NCBI GenBank assembly: GCA_036583965.1
Contig: JAZBQD010000014.1
Coordinates: 5,302,191-5,366,190, forward strand
Reading direction: 5' to 3'
From: Prunella strophiata
Lineage: Eukaryota > Chordata > Aves > Passeriformes > Prunellidae
Length of the DNA stretch: 64,000 bases
Made by a program: the position numbers and the translations under genes. Below are positions 1 through 12,585 of the stretch, in pieces (positions within the stretch are counted from its first letter, which is position 1; every line of letters begins with the position of its first letter). Under the pieces are notes generated by a model that saw only the letters and a list, made by a program, of their open reading frames with translations, made no database searches and had not been told where the DNA came from.

Positions 1-3000
1 TTAAGAAGAAAGAGAAGACATGGGAATGTCAACTTGCTTTGCACTTATGGGAACCAGTGAGTTTAGTAATTTCTGTAATACAGGAATTATAAAAGCAGGC
101 ATGAAGGGAAAAGCTAAGGCAACCTGAAAAGTTAGGTTAGAAAGTGTCCTTTCTTCAAAATGTAGTTCACCATCCTTTCCTAATGTTTGTGTTTGCTTCC
201 GACCTTCTTAATTCTCCAGTCTGTCGTTTTTAAAAATGATATTCCAAGCTTCGAAAGTTGGTTGTGAGTCAGTCTTCCCAGGAGAGCAAAAACTTGAGAT
301 GATTTGGAAGTTATGATACAAAAAGAATGAAGCAAAACTGGTTTGGACTTTGTAAACTAAGCAAGTCATTAATCATTGGAAAAATAGAAGAGAAATTACT
401 TCATGGAGACACCTCTGTAGCTCTCCTGCCTTCAATGTCATTGTGATTGTCTGAGTTTTTGTGAGTACAAGTGGTGTGTGAACAGACAGATCTACAAATC
501 TGGATTTCTGCAATAGATAAGATAAAATAACTAGACAAATGTCCTTCACAGAGCTGACTAAAATTTGCCAATATACGGGGGAGCACAGCTAAGACAATTT
601 TAATTAGACAGGTTGGTGAAAAAGCATTTCAACTTTGTTTCCTCAATATCCACATAATGAAGTGTATGAGAACTCCAATAGTTTCCATTGGTTCATGGGG
701 ACATGAGCATGGTATGCACACCATCCTGCTGTTACACTGAATCCCTTCCCTCTCCTGTCTGCCCATATTGTAATGTCCTCCAGGCAGGTGGTCCTCCTGC
801 TTCAGTGTTTTATGCTACCTGGCACAACTGTCAGCCATATAGAGAAGCCATTAGATGTTGTTAAATATTTCTGACAAGTGATACAATTTGATTCTCTTTT
901 CCAGTACTTTAACTTATTTAACCTTATTTAGCCTCACCCCTTCAAAAGAGATGGCACTGTTAGTGGAACTGAGGGGGAAGTTCCTCACTTCTCCCTGCTG
1001 TCACAGCTCATCCCAGCTCAGCTCTGGGGGCTCACAGCACACAGTGCCCTCCTCCAAGGGCAGGCATCCCCTTTCCCCTGGCACGTTTGCAGTAGTTTGA
1101 TGATCACAGCAAGCACAGGCATAGTCATGCTTCCTGTGGGAAAGGAAGGGTGGGAAGCACAGAAGTCCTGGAGATAGGTTCACTGTTGGCGAGGTCACTA
1201 AGTGTCTGTACCAGCACAATGGGATCATGTGGCACTAGGAATTGTGAATCTGGGGTGATACCAGTTACCCATCATTACTAGGTGTCTGCAGCCTCTCTCA
1301 CTGCACCTTTACAGTGGCAAGAAACCCAAAAAGTAGGATGAGACACAGCTTTCTTGTGATTTAGCTCATCCATTTGTTTTCCTTTTCATTCAAAGCTTGA
1401 TTCTTTACTGGAACTGCATAGGTAAATCATTTGCCTCTATTGACATTGCAATCATTTTTCCACTCCTGGAAGCAAGCCTTTCTCAGTGACATCATCCAGA
1501 TTAAAATCAAGTGATACAGCAAGCCCATGCATTATTTTCCAGTGGAATGACACGTTCTATAACAATACCAGCTGAAGCATTTTCTCCATTTTCTGTTACC
1601 ACATCCAGCTGTTATTCTTCTTGCAATTTGCCACCTCCCTGCCAGTTGTGTTGACCTAACTGTTGGTGCAATTGTGCTCTTAATCATGTTCAGAAAGCTG
1701 ATCTGGCAGAAACCAATGAACATATATATATGAATACAGATTCTCTCTCTCATCAAGAACACAGTGTAGCTCCTCCACCAAATGCACTGGCACATTAATG
1801 TAGTGGCCAGAAAATATGACAAAGTCAACACAGTCACTAAACACTACATATTGTCCTAGCTGTCACCTAGGACAAGCTCTTGTTTGAAGGACACTGTAGT
1901 TACTGCAGACACCACAGCACTGAGATAGAAATTATCCCAAACAGGATCTTGCATGCTGTCCCCAATGATAAAGTTAATTTCTTATTCCTTCTAACAGTCT
2001 TTTCAAGTGGTCTCAAGTCGAAATACTAATGCCTCAACTTCATGTGACTTCCATAGAAATAATAAATTCAGACCAGTTTTTTTGGGGCCCTAATATGAGA
2101 AGTTAGTGGGTATGCTGACTAACTTCAGAGCAACAAGGAGTTAAATGCTGGAGAGGAAGCAATTCTCAAGATGCAGCAAAGATAATCATGATAATTTATC
2201 ATCTGATAATCAAAGAGCACACACTTAATTCGTTCTCATTATCAATGTATTTCAAGCACAAGTACCTCAGTACAAGAGGCCTTTCTGAGCACAAGTTGCA
2301 CTGGAAGGTTAAAGAGCCCCATGGAAATGTAATGCAGTTACTTCTCCTGAATGGGTGATGTGTTGTAGTGCAGTTTGGAGTCCATCTCAGTGGCTTCCTT
2401 GTCCCCTGAATCTGGGGAAGGACCTCTGGCATCTAGAGCTGTTCTTTGAAGCTCTTCACCTTTCTCTAGGATAGCAATGTCTTCTTGGACAAATGAGTGA
2501 CAGTTTGTAAGAGCTGGAGGAATTTGGTTCATTAAGGAACCATCAAGAAATGAAGCTAAATCTGGAGTTTTTAATCATGTCAGAACTCCAGTTTGCAGCA
2601 TCTTGGGAGCAAGAGATATATGCAGCATGCTAAGAGTGGGCTTTTACCTCCAAAGATGTGGTTCCGAACTAAGTACACTGTGCAGTGTCCGAAGTTCTAA
2701 TTTGTACAGTTTCCACCAGTAATTTAATATTTAATGTCACCTGAAGGCAGGTCTTTGCATAAAGCACAGAAGAACTCATGTACTGGTGTATTGAAGCAGG
2801 CTGTCATAGCCCTCCTGCATTAGGACTCCACAGAGAATGCCTGCATGAACAAGACATCCAAAAGCAAAATCAGTTACAGTAAAAGTATGACATACTTTTA
2901 CCACATGCTGGTGGTAATTTTTTTTTCTATGGTGATTTGCTTAATGGTTACAGACAAAGTAAGCCATGGTTCTGGGCTGTGCTGCCAAAATCTGCTTTTA

Positions 3001-6000
3001 CAGTAGCAGCACAAGTGCAGCTGCAGCTCACAAGCCTTGGAGCCCCAGTGCAGAGGAAGCCAACAGATGACATCGTGCTGTTACGGCATAGACTGTTCTG
3101 TAGTGGAGCTGGCCTCACGTTCCCTGGAAACAGCCTGGAAAACATGTTCTTTGTGTACACACTCACCCCTCCCCAGCTCTCATAGTCACAGTTGAGTTAG
3201 GAAACAAAGTCCCAGCCAAAATTCCTCAAGGGAAAGGGACCCAACTTCTTCAGGATGTGAGCCTCTGAGAACAAAATCTCCCTGTGAGAAAGAGGCAGCT
3301 TCTTAATACGGAGGATTATAATGTTGTTGGTGGTGTTTTGTTGATATGTGAAACTGAGATTTCAAAACTTTCCACTTGATTCAGCTCTACAAAAAGGACT
3401 TCCTGACCCCTCTCTCACAAAACTCTAGGATCTCTCTAAATTTGCATCCACCGGAAGATCAAGGTGGTGTAGCTGATGAAGATTAAAGTGATAAATTGCT
3501 GAAAGGAGCCATCTTAATTTTAGGCAGCTGTATTTATTACAGCTAGCAACTCTTTCTTCAGTTTTTCAAATCTTTCAGCAGTGTTGATCAGGTTCCTAAA
3601 CGTGGAGCTTCCAGTTCAGTTACCAGCATTACTGCTACATAGTGTAAGCATGGTAATAATCTGAGCACTCAGCTCCACTGTACAGCAATTAGGTAGCAGG
3701 CAAAAGACTTAAATAAAACCATATGTAGGTCAAGACTACCAAGATCAATTTGTTTCTGATTACTTACCAATCTTCAACCCCTCAGCCAGAGATCAAGGTC
3801 ATATCGTGTTAAAAGAAAGAAACAACATGTATTGACAGTTCCTTCTAATATGGAGTTGGGTTGTTTGCCTTAAAATTACTGTTGCCAGGATGCATCAAAT
3901 AATTGATACAAGAAGTGGGAAGGTAAAGTAGGTGTAAAGGATGTAAAGATGCTCTGCATGTGTCCAGTTATAAAGAGGAGCAGAACAGAGTTCCTGGATT
4001 TGATCCCTCCATGTATGGGCAGGCATCCAGTGCCTTTGTGCCTCACATCTGTAAAACAGATAGAACAATCTAATTTGTCTTCTCTTGAAAGGCACTGTGT
4101 AGTATAAATGTGCAAGTGTTACTAAGTATCAGCAGTGGCCATAGCCAGTGCAGAAAAAAATGTAAAGAATGCTTTTTAGACATGGAATTTTGACCTGGAT
4201 TAAGATTAAATTGGTTTGAAACAATAAAGAGTTGCTGAGAAGAAAATGAAAGTTTTTATAATCCTTTGACTTCTACTGGCAAAACTGTTTGGTTTCTGGC
4301 AGCATTGTCTCTTGAGCTAGCTACCCTGTGACATTGTCAGGGCTCAGCTGCTCGTGATTAGGATATAGTTTTTGCACATACAAGGAAAAAACCAACAGAA
4401 GACATTTCTTTCAGCTCCTTTTGGAAGGGAGCAGTAGGAGAGCAATGTCTGCCCCATGGACAACAGCCAAAAATTGGTTGAGAAGAAGTCAGGAGAAGAT
4501 TAAGACTGTAACAGGGAGCAGATCCAAGCCAGCATTTCCCCCCTCCCCATCCCACTGCCACTGCTGGTGTTGCACTGGCTGCTGTGGCAGGAATGCCGTG
4601 GTGTGGCAGCTGTGGGAGCAGCGGTTCGGCTGCTGGCAGCCAGGCAGTGTCCTGCTGTCCATGGCTCACTGACCCCTGCTGCACTCTGGCCTTCTCTGAA
4701 CGTGCTGCCCAGATGGAAAAAGCCAGCTTTCATCCTGCCCTGGAAGGAAAGCTCTTGTCAGTCTTCTAGGAAGGTTTTGCAAACAACATGAAAGGAAGCT
4801 GGAGCCGTCTGCGGAGTTCTTAAAAGCTCTTGGACATGGCTCATGGAATGAGTGCCTAGAAAACCCACTGGTCTTTTCATCACCTCTGTGGTTGCTCACT
4901 TCTTTGGTAGCTTTTCCTTTTCAGAACCTCAAATCCAACTTCAACACACAAACCAGCACCATTATCTAGACTGGTTGGTCCTGCCTTGGGTGAATTGTTT
5001 CAGGCCACAAACTGCCTGTCAGCAGCAGGTAGGCTGCTCCAGCATTGTAATATTTTCTGTTTCTCACTAATCCCAAAGTGGGGTGGCTCACAGAGGACAT
5101 CCTAATATCCACTTACTCCATAGGTTGACTCTGGATGATGCAGTGGAAACAGAAGGGAGACTAGTGGCTGCTGTGGGTCAAATGTGGATCTCAGTTATAA
5201 GAAATGCAGCACAGCTGGCCACATTAAACCATTGGGGTTGCACTAGAAGCTTTAGTCTGACATCAGGTACAACTCCTAGGACTTCAGGAATTGGTCAGCA
5301 GTGTTCGGGGACTTTTCTGACTTGCTGGGGCCAGGGGTCTTAGTTGAGTAATTTTGTCTGAGAGAGTTGCTTCATTTGCTAACTTGTCTCTACATAGAAA
5401 AGGGGTTGGGCATAGAGTGAGAAAAAATATATTCTTCATTTTGAATTCTGCAGTGTGGCTTCAAATTTTGTGGGGTTTTGTATCGGTGACTTCATCTGCC
5501 ATCGTTAATCAGTGAGCTGTCTCAGCTCAGCAAGCTAATTTAAAGTCCTGCTTGTGCATTTGATCAGCAAATGCAAACCATGTGTAATGTCAGCAGGTCA
5601 AGCGAGGTGATGGAACATGGGATTTTCACCTCAGTTCCAGAAAGGGCCATAGTTGCTTCCAGGAAGCTGAGCTTGGCACAGGGTGTGGGCAATTGAAAAG
5701 ATTTATTTCCCTGTATGAGAGCTCGTTCTAATCGAGCATTTTCCAATCAATATGTTTCTTACAGACTTTCCAAAGGCTGCATTAGGAAAGCAATTTTAGT
5801 TATTTTATGACCCTGAAGCCCTGAGGGATTCGGATGTGTCAGCTTCCCAGGGTCTCTGTACAAACAGTGAAAGGAGAAGGGCTGGGTCACAGGGCACCAC
5901 ACCAGCAAAGTCAGCATGGCAGAAAACCATGGCAGAGTTTTGCTGGGTTGGTTTCTGCAGATGTCTGCACACATGGAGGCCCCAGAGCAGGCACAGTGCA

Positions 6001-9000
6001 CAGAGCATTACCTGCACTTGTGCTCTACCTCTTATACCTTGTTCAGCAGGATACCAGGAGAAATAAGCCTGTGCCTTTTATTTCAGATTACTACTGAAAA
6101 AGCTGTTTTGCCCTCTGTTCCCAGCAGTGTAGGAGATTCCTCAAAGCCTTGTCATTCTGATTACAGGCACTTTCAGACCTTCTTAAAGAATGTGCAAGCC
6201 CCACTTGTGGTCTCTTTACCCACCACAGCTCCTCTGTTCCCTATCCAATCATTTTTTCCTCAACAAGACTTATAAAGGGGCATTTTTATCTGCTGCCGTG
6301 CATTTCCTTTGTACCACTTCATACTCACCTCCCAAATAATTCTCTCTGAGGATTAGCCAGGATTAACCTTTTCTTCATTTTCTACCTTTTCTTATCTCTG
6401 GGCCTGGGAAGTGCAGAGCCAGCTCTCTACTGTAGGATGAGACAGTCCCTGCAAGCCAACAGCAATGAATAGCCACTGCTTCTCCACTGCCTGGGCCAAG
6501 GGGCACCTGCTGGAAGGAGCAAGTGATCAGGCACATCACTGCACACAGGTTTCTGTCCCCTACTCATAATTGCAAGTGCACAGACCACCAGCAGTGTAAG
6601 ATTTACCCTGTGGCAGGGCTGCATCTTCCACATGTATGCTAACCCCAGAACAGTCCCTCAGGGCACTTCATTACACTCTCCATCTGCATGAGAATAGCTA
6701 GGCATGCCACAGATTTCTGTTACCTCTGAGGAACTGGAAAGACTTCCTGAGAAAGCCAGATCTTTACCCTTCCTGCCTTTACCTTCCATAGAAGTGATAG
6801 TTCTGAAGAGTGGCTGAGCACCCTGTGGGTGCTGGGTGCTTTGGGGAAGTCACTTGGGTTAAGAGATGGATGCAGCAGCCCCAGCAGAGAAAGTACAGAA
6901 TTGCTGCCTCAGGAGGACCTTAGTGCCTCAGTTTGGAAAGCCCTGCAGCCTGATCCCACACTGCTGTTGAGCTCAGCAGTGCCCTGCTGGGGAGCAGTGT
7001 GCTGGTGGTGCTGGTGGTGCTGGTGGTTCTGTCCCATCCAAGCACATACCAGAACAGGGCCCCTGGTCTGCAGCAACACTCAGTGTCTCCAAACAGGGAA
7101 GCAGAGAGCAGCACGCACAGCACCATGGCAATGCTGAAACAGTATCTTTGAAGCAGCTGTGCAGCAATTTGCACTTCAGAGCATTTCAGATGTTAACTGG
7201 CAAAGCACTATGACACCTCCTTGCATTTTGGTAGTCCAGCATTCCGAACAAAGATGTGAGACAGGAAGGGACTTTAAAAAGTTGCTCTGGCAGAACCTGA
7301 GAGAAGGATTTAAATCTAATAATATGCTTTTCTTCCAGACTGTGTTGCCTTTATACAGAAATTATGACCAAAACACAACCTCATCCACCGCTCCTGCTTG
7401 ACATACACCATCATATGCAGAGGCACATATTATGCTTTACAGCCAGCAAAGAAAAAATTTTGTTAATCAATAACAAAGAAAGAGAGCATCAGTTCCTAAA
7501 GAGTTACTTGATAGGAGACATTCAAGTGTTCTGAACTTCTCCAGCATAATTTTCCCACTAAAGGCTCACAGTAGCTACAGACTTGAGCTGGCTTCCCTGA
7601 TGCTGCCAGTGATGATGCATCTGTCCCTGGGTGTTTGGAAACCAGCTGCTGATTTGCATGCACTGGCCCCTTTGCTGTTTGCCCAACCATGCTAAGTAGT
7701 TTTTGGCGTGGGAGTGTGAACAATTCTGTCTGCCCTGCAGAAAGCAGGGATAAATGAGAGGTCTGTCTTTAGCCCCTTCTCACACCATCATCCTGCCTGC
7801 CAGGCGGGAGGATGGAGAGCATAGCTGAAGTGGAACAAAAAGTTAGACAAAACTTGCTACAAATGCTGTTTTCCATGTGCGTGCTGTCCTGTGCCTGTGT
7901 CCTCGTCTCGAAACTAAAGCACAGCAGCAGCTCTCGGTGGTACAGTGCATCACATTTTGCATTGGATTTGTGTCCTCAGATTGTTCCAAAATGAGTCAAG
8001 GTGAAAACAGCCTGTGGTACATTATACTTCACATTTTAGGTGTATCTGTTGCATTCATTGAACATAGCAACTCATACTGTAAAATGCATACTCTGTCTTC
8101 CAAACCAAAGAAGGGGTTGCTGAGTGCAAGTGCTTTACAAAATTTAAGGTTGGCTACATCTGTTCAAAAAACAAAGTTGTAACCCCACCAGAAGTCTGTG
8201 GTCAGGTGAAAATATTGCTTGCTGTGTAGTTCTAAGTGCAAAGGTTATACTGCCTGAGCAGAGCACTCTGTTTTTCTGTCCTCAAAGCCTGACCATGCTT
8301 CAGTTTCCTGAGGGGCTCTCCGTCAGAAGGGAGCTCTTCAGAGACCATCAGCCTAAACTGTTCAACAGACCAGTACATTCCTGTTTGTGCCCATGTCTGT
8401 TGGTGCTTAACAGGTTTACTGGCTACTTCAAAGTGTAAATTACCCCATCAGTCCCTCTCCATTGTACTTTGCTTTGCTGCTTGAGAATAGAAAGGAACAA
8501 AGAGTGGATTTCTTCTGCACTCAGAATGGTTACCAGCTTGTGCCCTGCAGTGTGAGAATTGATCATCCTCATCATTTATAAGGTCACCAGAGTAACAGGT
8601 GTTAGAACCAGGACTTCAGGTGAGGAGTATGCTGCAGAAGTATATAATCTATTAAGACACCAGTGCATCAGCCTGCAGCGTTAGAAAGGTGAGCACAGAT
8701 TTTGCTCCCTGTTTAATGCATATAAAGCTGTCAGTTTATAAACATGTCAGTAAATTACTGTATTTTACTCTGCTGGAGGTGGTGCTTGGAAACTGACAGA
8801 AGACAGAGAATACGCTGGATCTCATAGAGCCAGATTTTGATGGTTTGCACGGCTTTGTCTAACCTGCTTTCAGCTATTGAGTTCAAGAAGTTTTTGTTGT
8901 TGTTTATTTTTGCACTACACAGACAGGGAGACCATGATGGGAATTGCTTGCCAGATTTCAACCAGAGGTGCAAAGGCAGAGATGGGAGCAGAGCCAGGTC

Positions 9001-12000
9001 TGACTCTTAGGTCAAAATTCACCCAGGGAAGTCCATGGCCACCAAGAGGGCAGGCTGGGAGAAAGGCAGCATCCCCCATGTCTGATCTGCACCTAGTGAA
9101 AGCAGCAAAAACTTCACACTGATTTCAGCAGTCAGTTCAACAGGCAGAACCCTGCCCTCATTTTGCAACACAGCTCTTGTTTTCCTCACTTTATTCTGCT
9201 TGGTAAATATCTTTGTTAGTTAAAGACAGTGCTGTTAGCTTCTGCAGAGAATAAAACCAGAGAGATAAAAAGAGCCCATTTTCCTCCACTGTGGGCATGA
9301 CAATAAAAGAAGATGGAGAGAGGAAAATAAGAAACAGCATCCAAAGAAGAAAAATAGTATAAGTGGGATTAGCTTTTCTTCCATGGACAGTACAGGAAAG
9401 CATTTTCATTACCTACTGATAGCAACATACACTGTGCTGTAAAATCCCTTCAGCTGCAAAGCCAACCATCTCATGACCTTGTTTTCACAAAACCAACTGC
9501 TTCTTCTTAAAAAGGGTCAAAGAAGGTGGCATTCAAGTTTAGTAGAAGCTGTACTACTCATGAAAGAATTATTTTTTGAATGACAGTTTCTGAAGCACTT
9601 TTTAGCAACACTAGAAAAGCCTCTTGTGACTGCACTGGTTTCAGCCTCACAAAACAAATGGGCATGTGGTGGGGGCAGGTTTTCTCGAGAAACTAACTTC
9701 CCAGGAAAGCAGCAGGGCAGGAAGGGAGGGAAGTGAGAGAATAAGAAATTCATCTAGGGAAAAGCAGTTAACTTATTTTATGGCACCTTATGTTTTTCAA
9801 ACACTGTATAAGTATTTTAATTATGGGATCACCCCAGGGGTGGAGTGATGTGGCACATCCACCCACTCAGTTTAGCCATAGCCAAACTGAATAAGACTGG
9901 CTGCTTGCTGATTCTCAGTAATTTCAAGCCAAGTGGTCCTAGGTCATATTACTTTGGGGCTTTTCTCACAAGTTTCAGAGGTGCTACTGAAACCCAGCAG
10001 AGACCTCATTTGTGATGTGAAGTGTTGGATCTGTTTCAGAGCTGCCAGCACAGCTCATGGGGCTTGTCCTAGTCTGTGTAAGTTATTTGGCCGTTCTGGG
10101 TCTAGCACCCACCAATCTAAAGCCCTCTTTGGACACAGTACTTTTGTACTAGTTGAACAGAAAGCAGAAATGTACTGTCACCTGCAGGTGGGAAGTGTTG
10201 ATCTGTGTTTGTACAGGGAGTGATTTATTACATTGTTATCTATAAGGGAGCACACACCTCATGTTGAAATTATGCTACAACTCTGTCCTTGTCAGCCTGA
10301 TTTTCACAGTGATGTTCTCTTTTGTTTAATGCCTCATCAGGTGAAGTACACATCAGAAGGCCAGTTAGATTTCTACATGACAGTTCTCCTTTGGGCAATT
10401 TATTGCTTACATGGCATGGCAAAGAAGGAGGCAAAAGAAATCACGCAGGAGCATTCCAAGCACTCCTCAGATGGTCTTGTAAAACCCTTTCATATGTTGT
10501 GGCCTGCCTGCATCATGTTTCACCTTTCTCTTTTAGCTACAGCAACGACCTGGGGTCTGGGGTGTATTTTCTGCAGGAGTAGCCCTTTATTCATCCAAAG
10601 ATGAACCTCACTCTGGCATTTTAGGTGACAGTTTCCATGTCTCTGAGCAAATCTACACCTCACCCCAGTCCCTTCAAAAATAAAGGTCCTGCAGAAAACT
10701 CTGACCTCAGTAAGCAGACCCTAATTCATAGGGGGAAGAGAATTTGCTTCATAAATAATTAAAGGCTACTACTTGGTTCTGTAGTACAATAGTGTGCTAC
10801 AGTTGAAAGCTAGTGGAAATTCTTGCTACGGCAATGCAGGCATCCCTTCCTTAGGTCAGCTCTGACCCTTTCTCAGGCACAATCTCAATTCCTCTTCTGA
10901 CAGAGATTCAGTTCTGTATGCAGCTGTGGCTCTGGGACTTTCCAAAGCCGTTGTCTGGGAATCTGGCAAAGCAGCAGAATGCAATTCACTTCATGTTACC
11001 TCTTGCTAAACAGAAATAAAAGAGTTGTATGTCTGTTAAAGAAGTAAAAACCAAACCAAAACAAGAGTGGTCCAACTCTCTCAGGCTTCTTTGAGTGCTT
11101 GGTAGGAGGAGGGTAATCAGATCTCAGAGAATGGTGTGCCAGGAAGGAAATTTCTTCCCATGTGCAGCATACAATCTGCCAGGTGCAATATAAGGAAGGG
11201 AGGTTCGTCTTCCTCTAAAGCATAAGGTATTGGCTCCTGCCAGAGGCTGTGTACCAGAGATCTGATCAGATATGGCAAATTTTATGTTCCTATGCACAGT
11301 GGGTAAGCTTTGTAGCAAGTCAAACAATGAGTCATCTCACGAGGGGGAAAGGAAAATAAAGCTTTTATCGCCCATTGGATTGGAGATAATCTCTCTACTT
11401 GGGTATAAACAGCTCTTCACCAGTGCTGCCTTCTCTCCAGGGGAAGGAAGCTATTTTAAATTTGTGTGTAGAACAGATATTGAATTGTCATACCTCCCAA
11501 GCTTCTCTGCCTGGACCCAATAAAGGTAGCAGGCAACATGTCTTTGATGGTAATGTGGTTGGGCCTCTGTGAGTAAACACAATAGCCTAGGCTGTATAAA
11601 CTGTACAAGCTGGCTGGCAGAAAGGGAGTGCCAGATTCTCCTTGGCACCTTGGAAAATCTGTCCCCAAACCAAATATCCCTACTATTTCACTAAGAAATG
11701 CTTTACCCTCTTATATGGACCTAGTTACCTTGGTAACATTTGATTTCTATACAGGAAACACAGGCTAAAGCAGTGCCAAAGGTGGCACAATCTTGGCCCT
11801 GGCTTTCCTCTCCAGTGTGGGAATGGCACCTGCTCACATAACAGCACCTGGAGGAGGGGTGGGCCTGTGTGAATACACCTCTCCCAACAATACATGTGTT
11901 GATAATCACACTGTTACAGGGGCTGTATTTAAGCTGCCCATCCTTACAGACCCCACCCCAGCCACCTGGAGAGTAACTCTTGCATTTGACAACTGTTCAT

Positions 12001-12420
12001 TATTCTTGATCCGTGAATGTACAAGGGGTGTGAAGAGAGACCACACCTCTCTTCTGTGAAGGGATACACACCAAGGATGGATGGCACCAAGGACTTTTCC
12101 TGCTGCTTGCTCTGCACATCACCAGGGGCACGTGGAGGAAAATCCTTTTGCACAGTGGAAACCTGGAATGAAATAATGTGAGCTTTCTTCAGGATGCTGA
12201 GTCAGTTCTTGGTTCTCAGTATGTCACAGATAAACCAAAGTGCCAAAGTATTTCGCAGTCCCATGTTTAGAGTAATCCTGTACCAAGATGACATTGCTCT
12301 CCTACCCTTTCCCCTGAGACTTTGTAGGTTATGCTGTGGGGAGAAGTGGGGGGATTCAGTGATGTCTGCCTGTGTTCCTGTGCCTTGTTTCAACAGAAGT
12401 GTGGTCTCTTTCTGGCCCAG
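1..12420 (+). other. ETV6: ETV6 intron 2, 3' portion (non-coding)
   Basis: This 12.4 kb lies upstream of the first recognisable exon and ends in a good acceptor (pyrimidine-rich stretch, then CCCAG) at 12420. I see no exon in it: the short open frames are scattered over both strands, lack family motifs and have no consistent splice sites. I found no clear transposon copy. There is a small 9-bp CTGGTGGTG triplication at 7002-7028. Enhancers may be present in an intron of this type, but the sequence alone does not show one. Confidence 0.8.
7002..7028. repeat. CTGGTGGTG short tandem repeat, three units
   Basis: Three consecutive 9-bp units are present, the last differing only in its final base. 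The tract is intronic and too short to be more than a simple repeat. Confidence 0.7.
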
Positions 12421-12585
12421 GTTTGCAGCCGGTTTACTGGAGCAGGGAAGATGTGGCACAGTGGCTCCGGTGGGCGGAGAAGGAGTTTTCCTTGAGGCCC
12501 ATTGAGAGCAACACCTTTGAGATGAACGGCAAAGCTCTGCTGCTCCTGACCAAAGAGGACTTTCGATACAGGTCCCCTCATTCAG
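12421..12585 (+). CDS. ETV6: ETV6 exon 3: first part of the Pointed (PNT) domain
   Basis: The exon is 165 bp and begins after the acceptor CCCAG; it ends at TTCAG before the donor GTGAGG. The first two bases (GT) complete an arginine codon started in exon 2; the frame then reads [20 protein letters not shown] and onward to RYRSPHS. This is the start of the Pointed/SAM domain, a helical bundle through which ETV6 forms head-to-tail polymers and represses transcription. The WSR/W-DVAQWL core and the [13 protein letters not shown] segment are family hallmarks. The lysine of TKED (codon at 12552-12554) falls at residue 99, the position reported as a SUMO acceptor in human ETV6. Exon length and phases (1 in, 1 out) equal the human exon. 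There are several conservative substitutions against human, as expected for a bird. Confidence 0.98.

Noticed and set aside
6829..7137. 102-codon frame with a CWWCWWCW stretch in intron 2
   Set aside because: The stretch is the translation of the CTGGTGGTG triplication; no family match. ETV6 exon 2 was sought here and not found.
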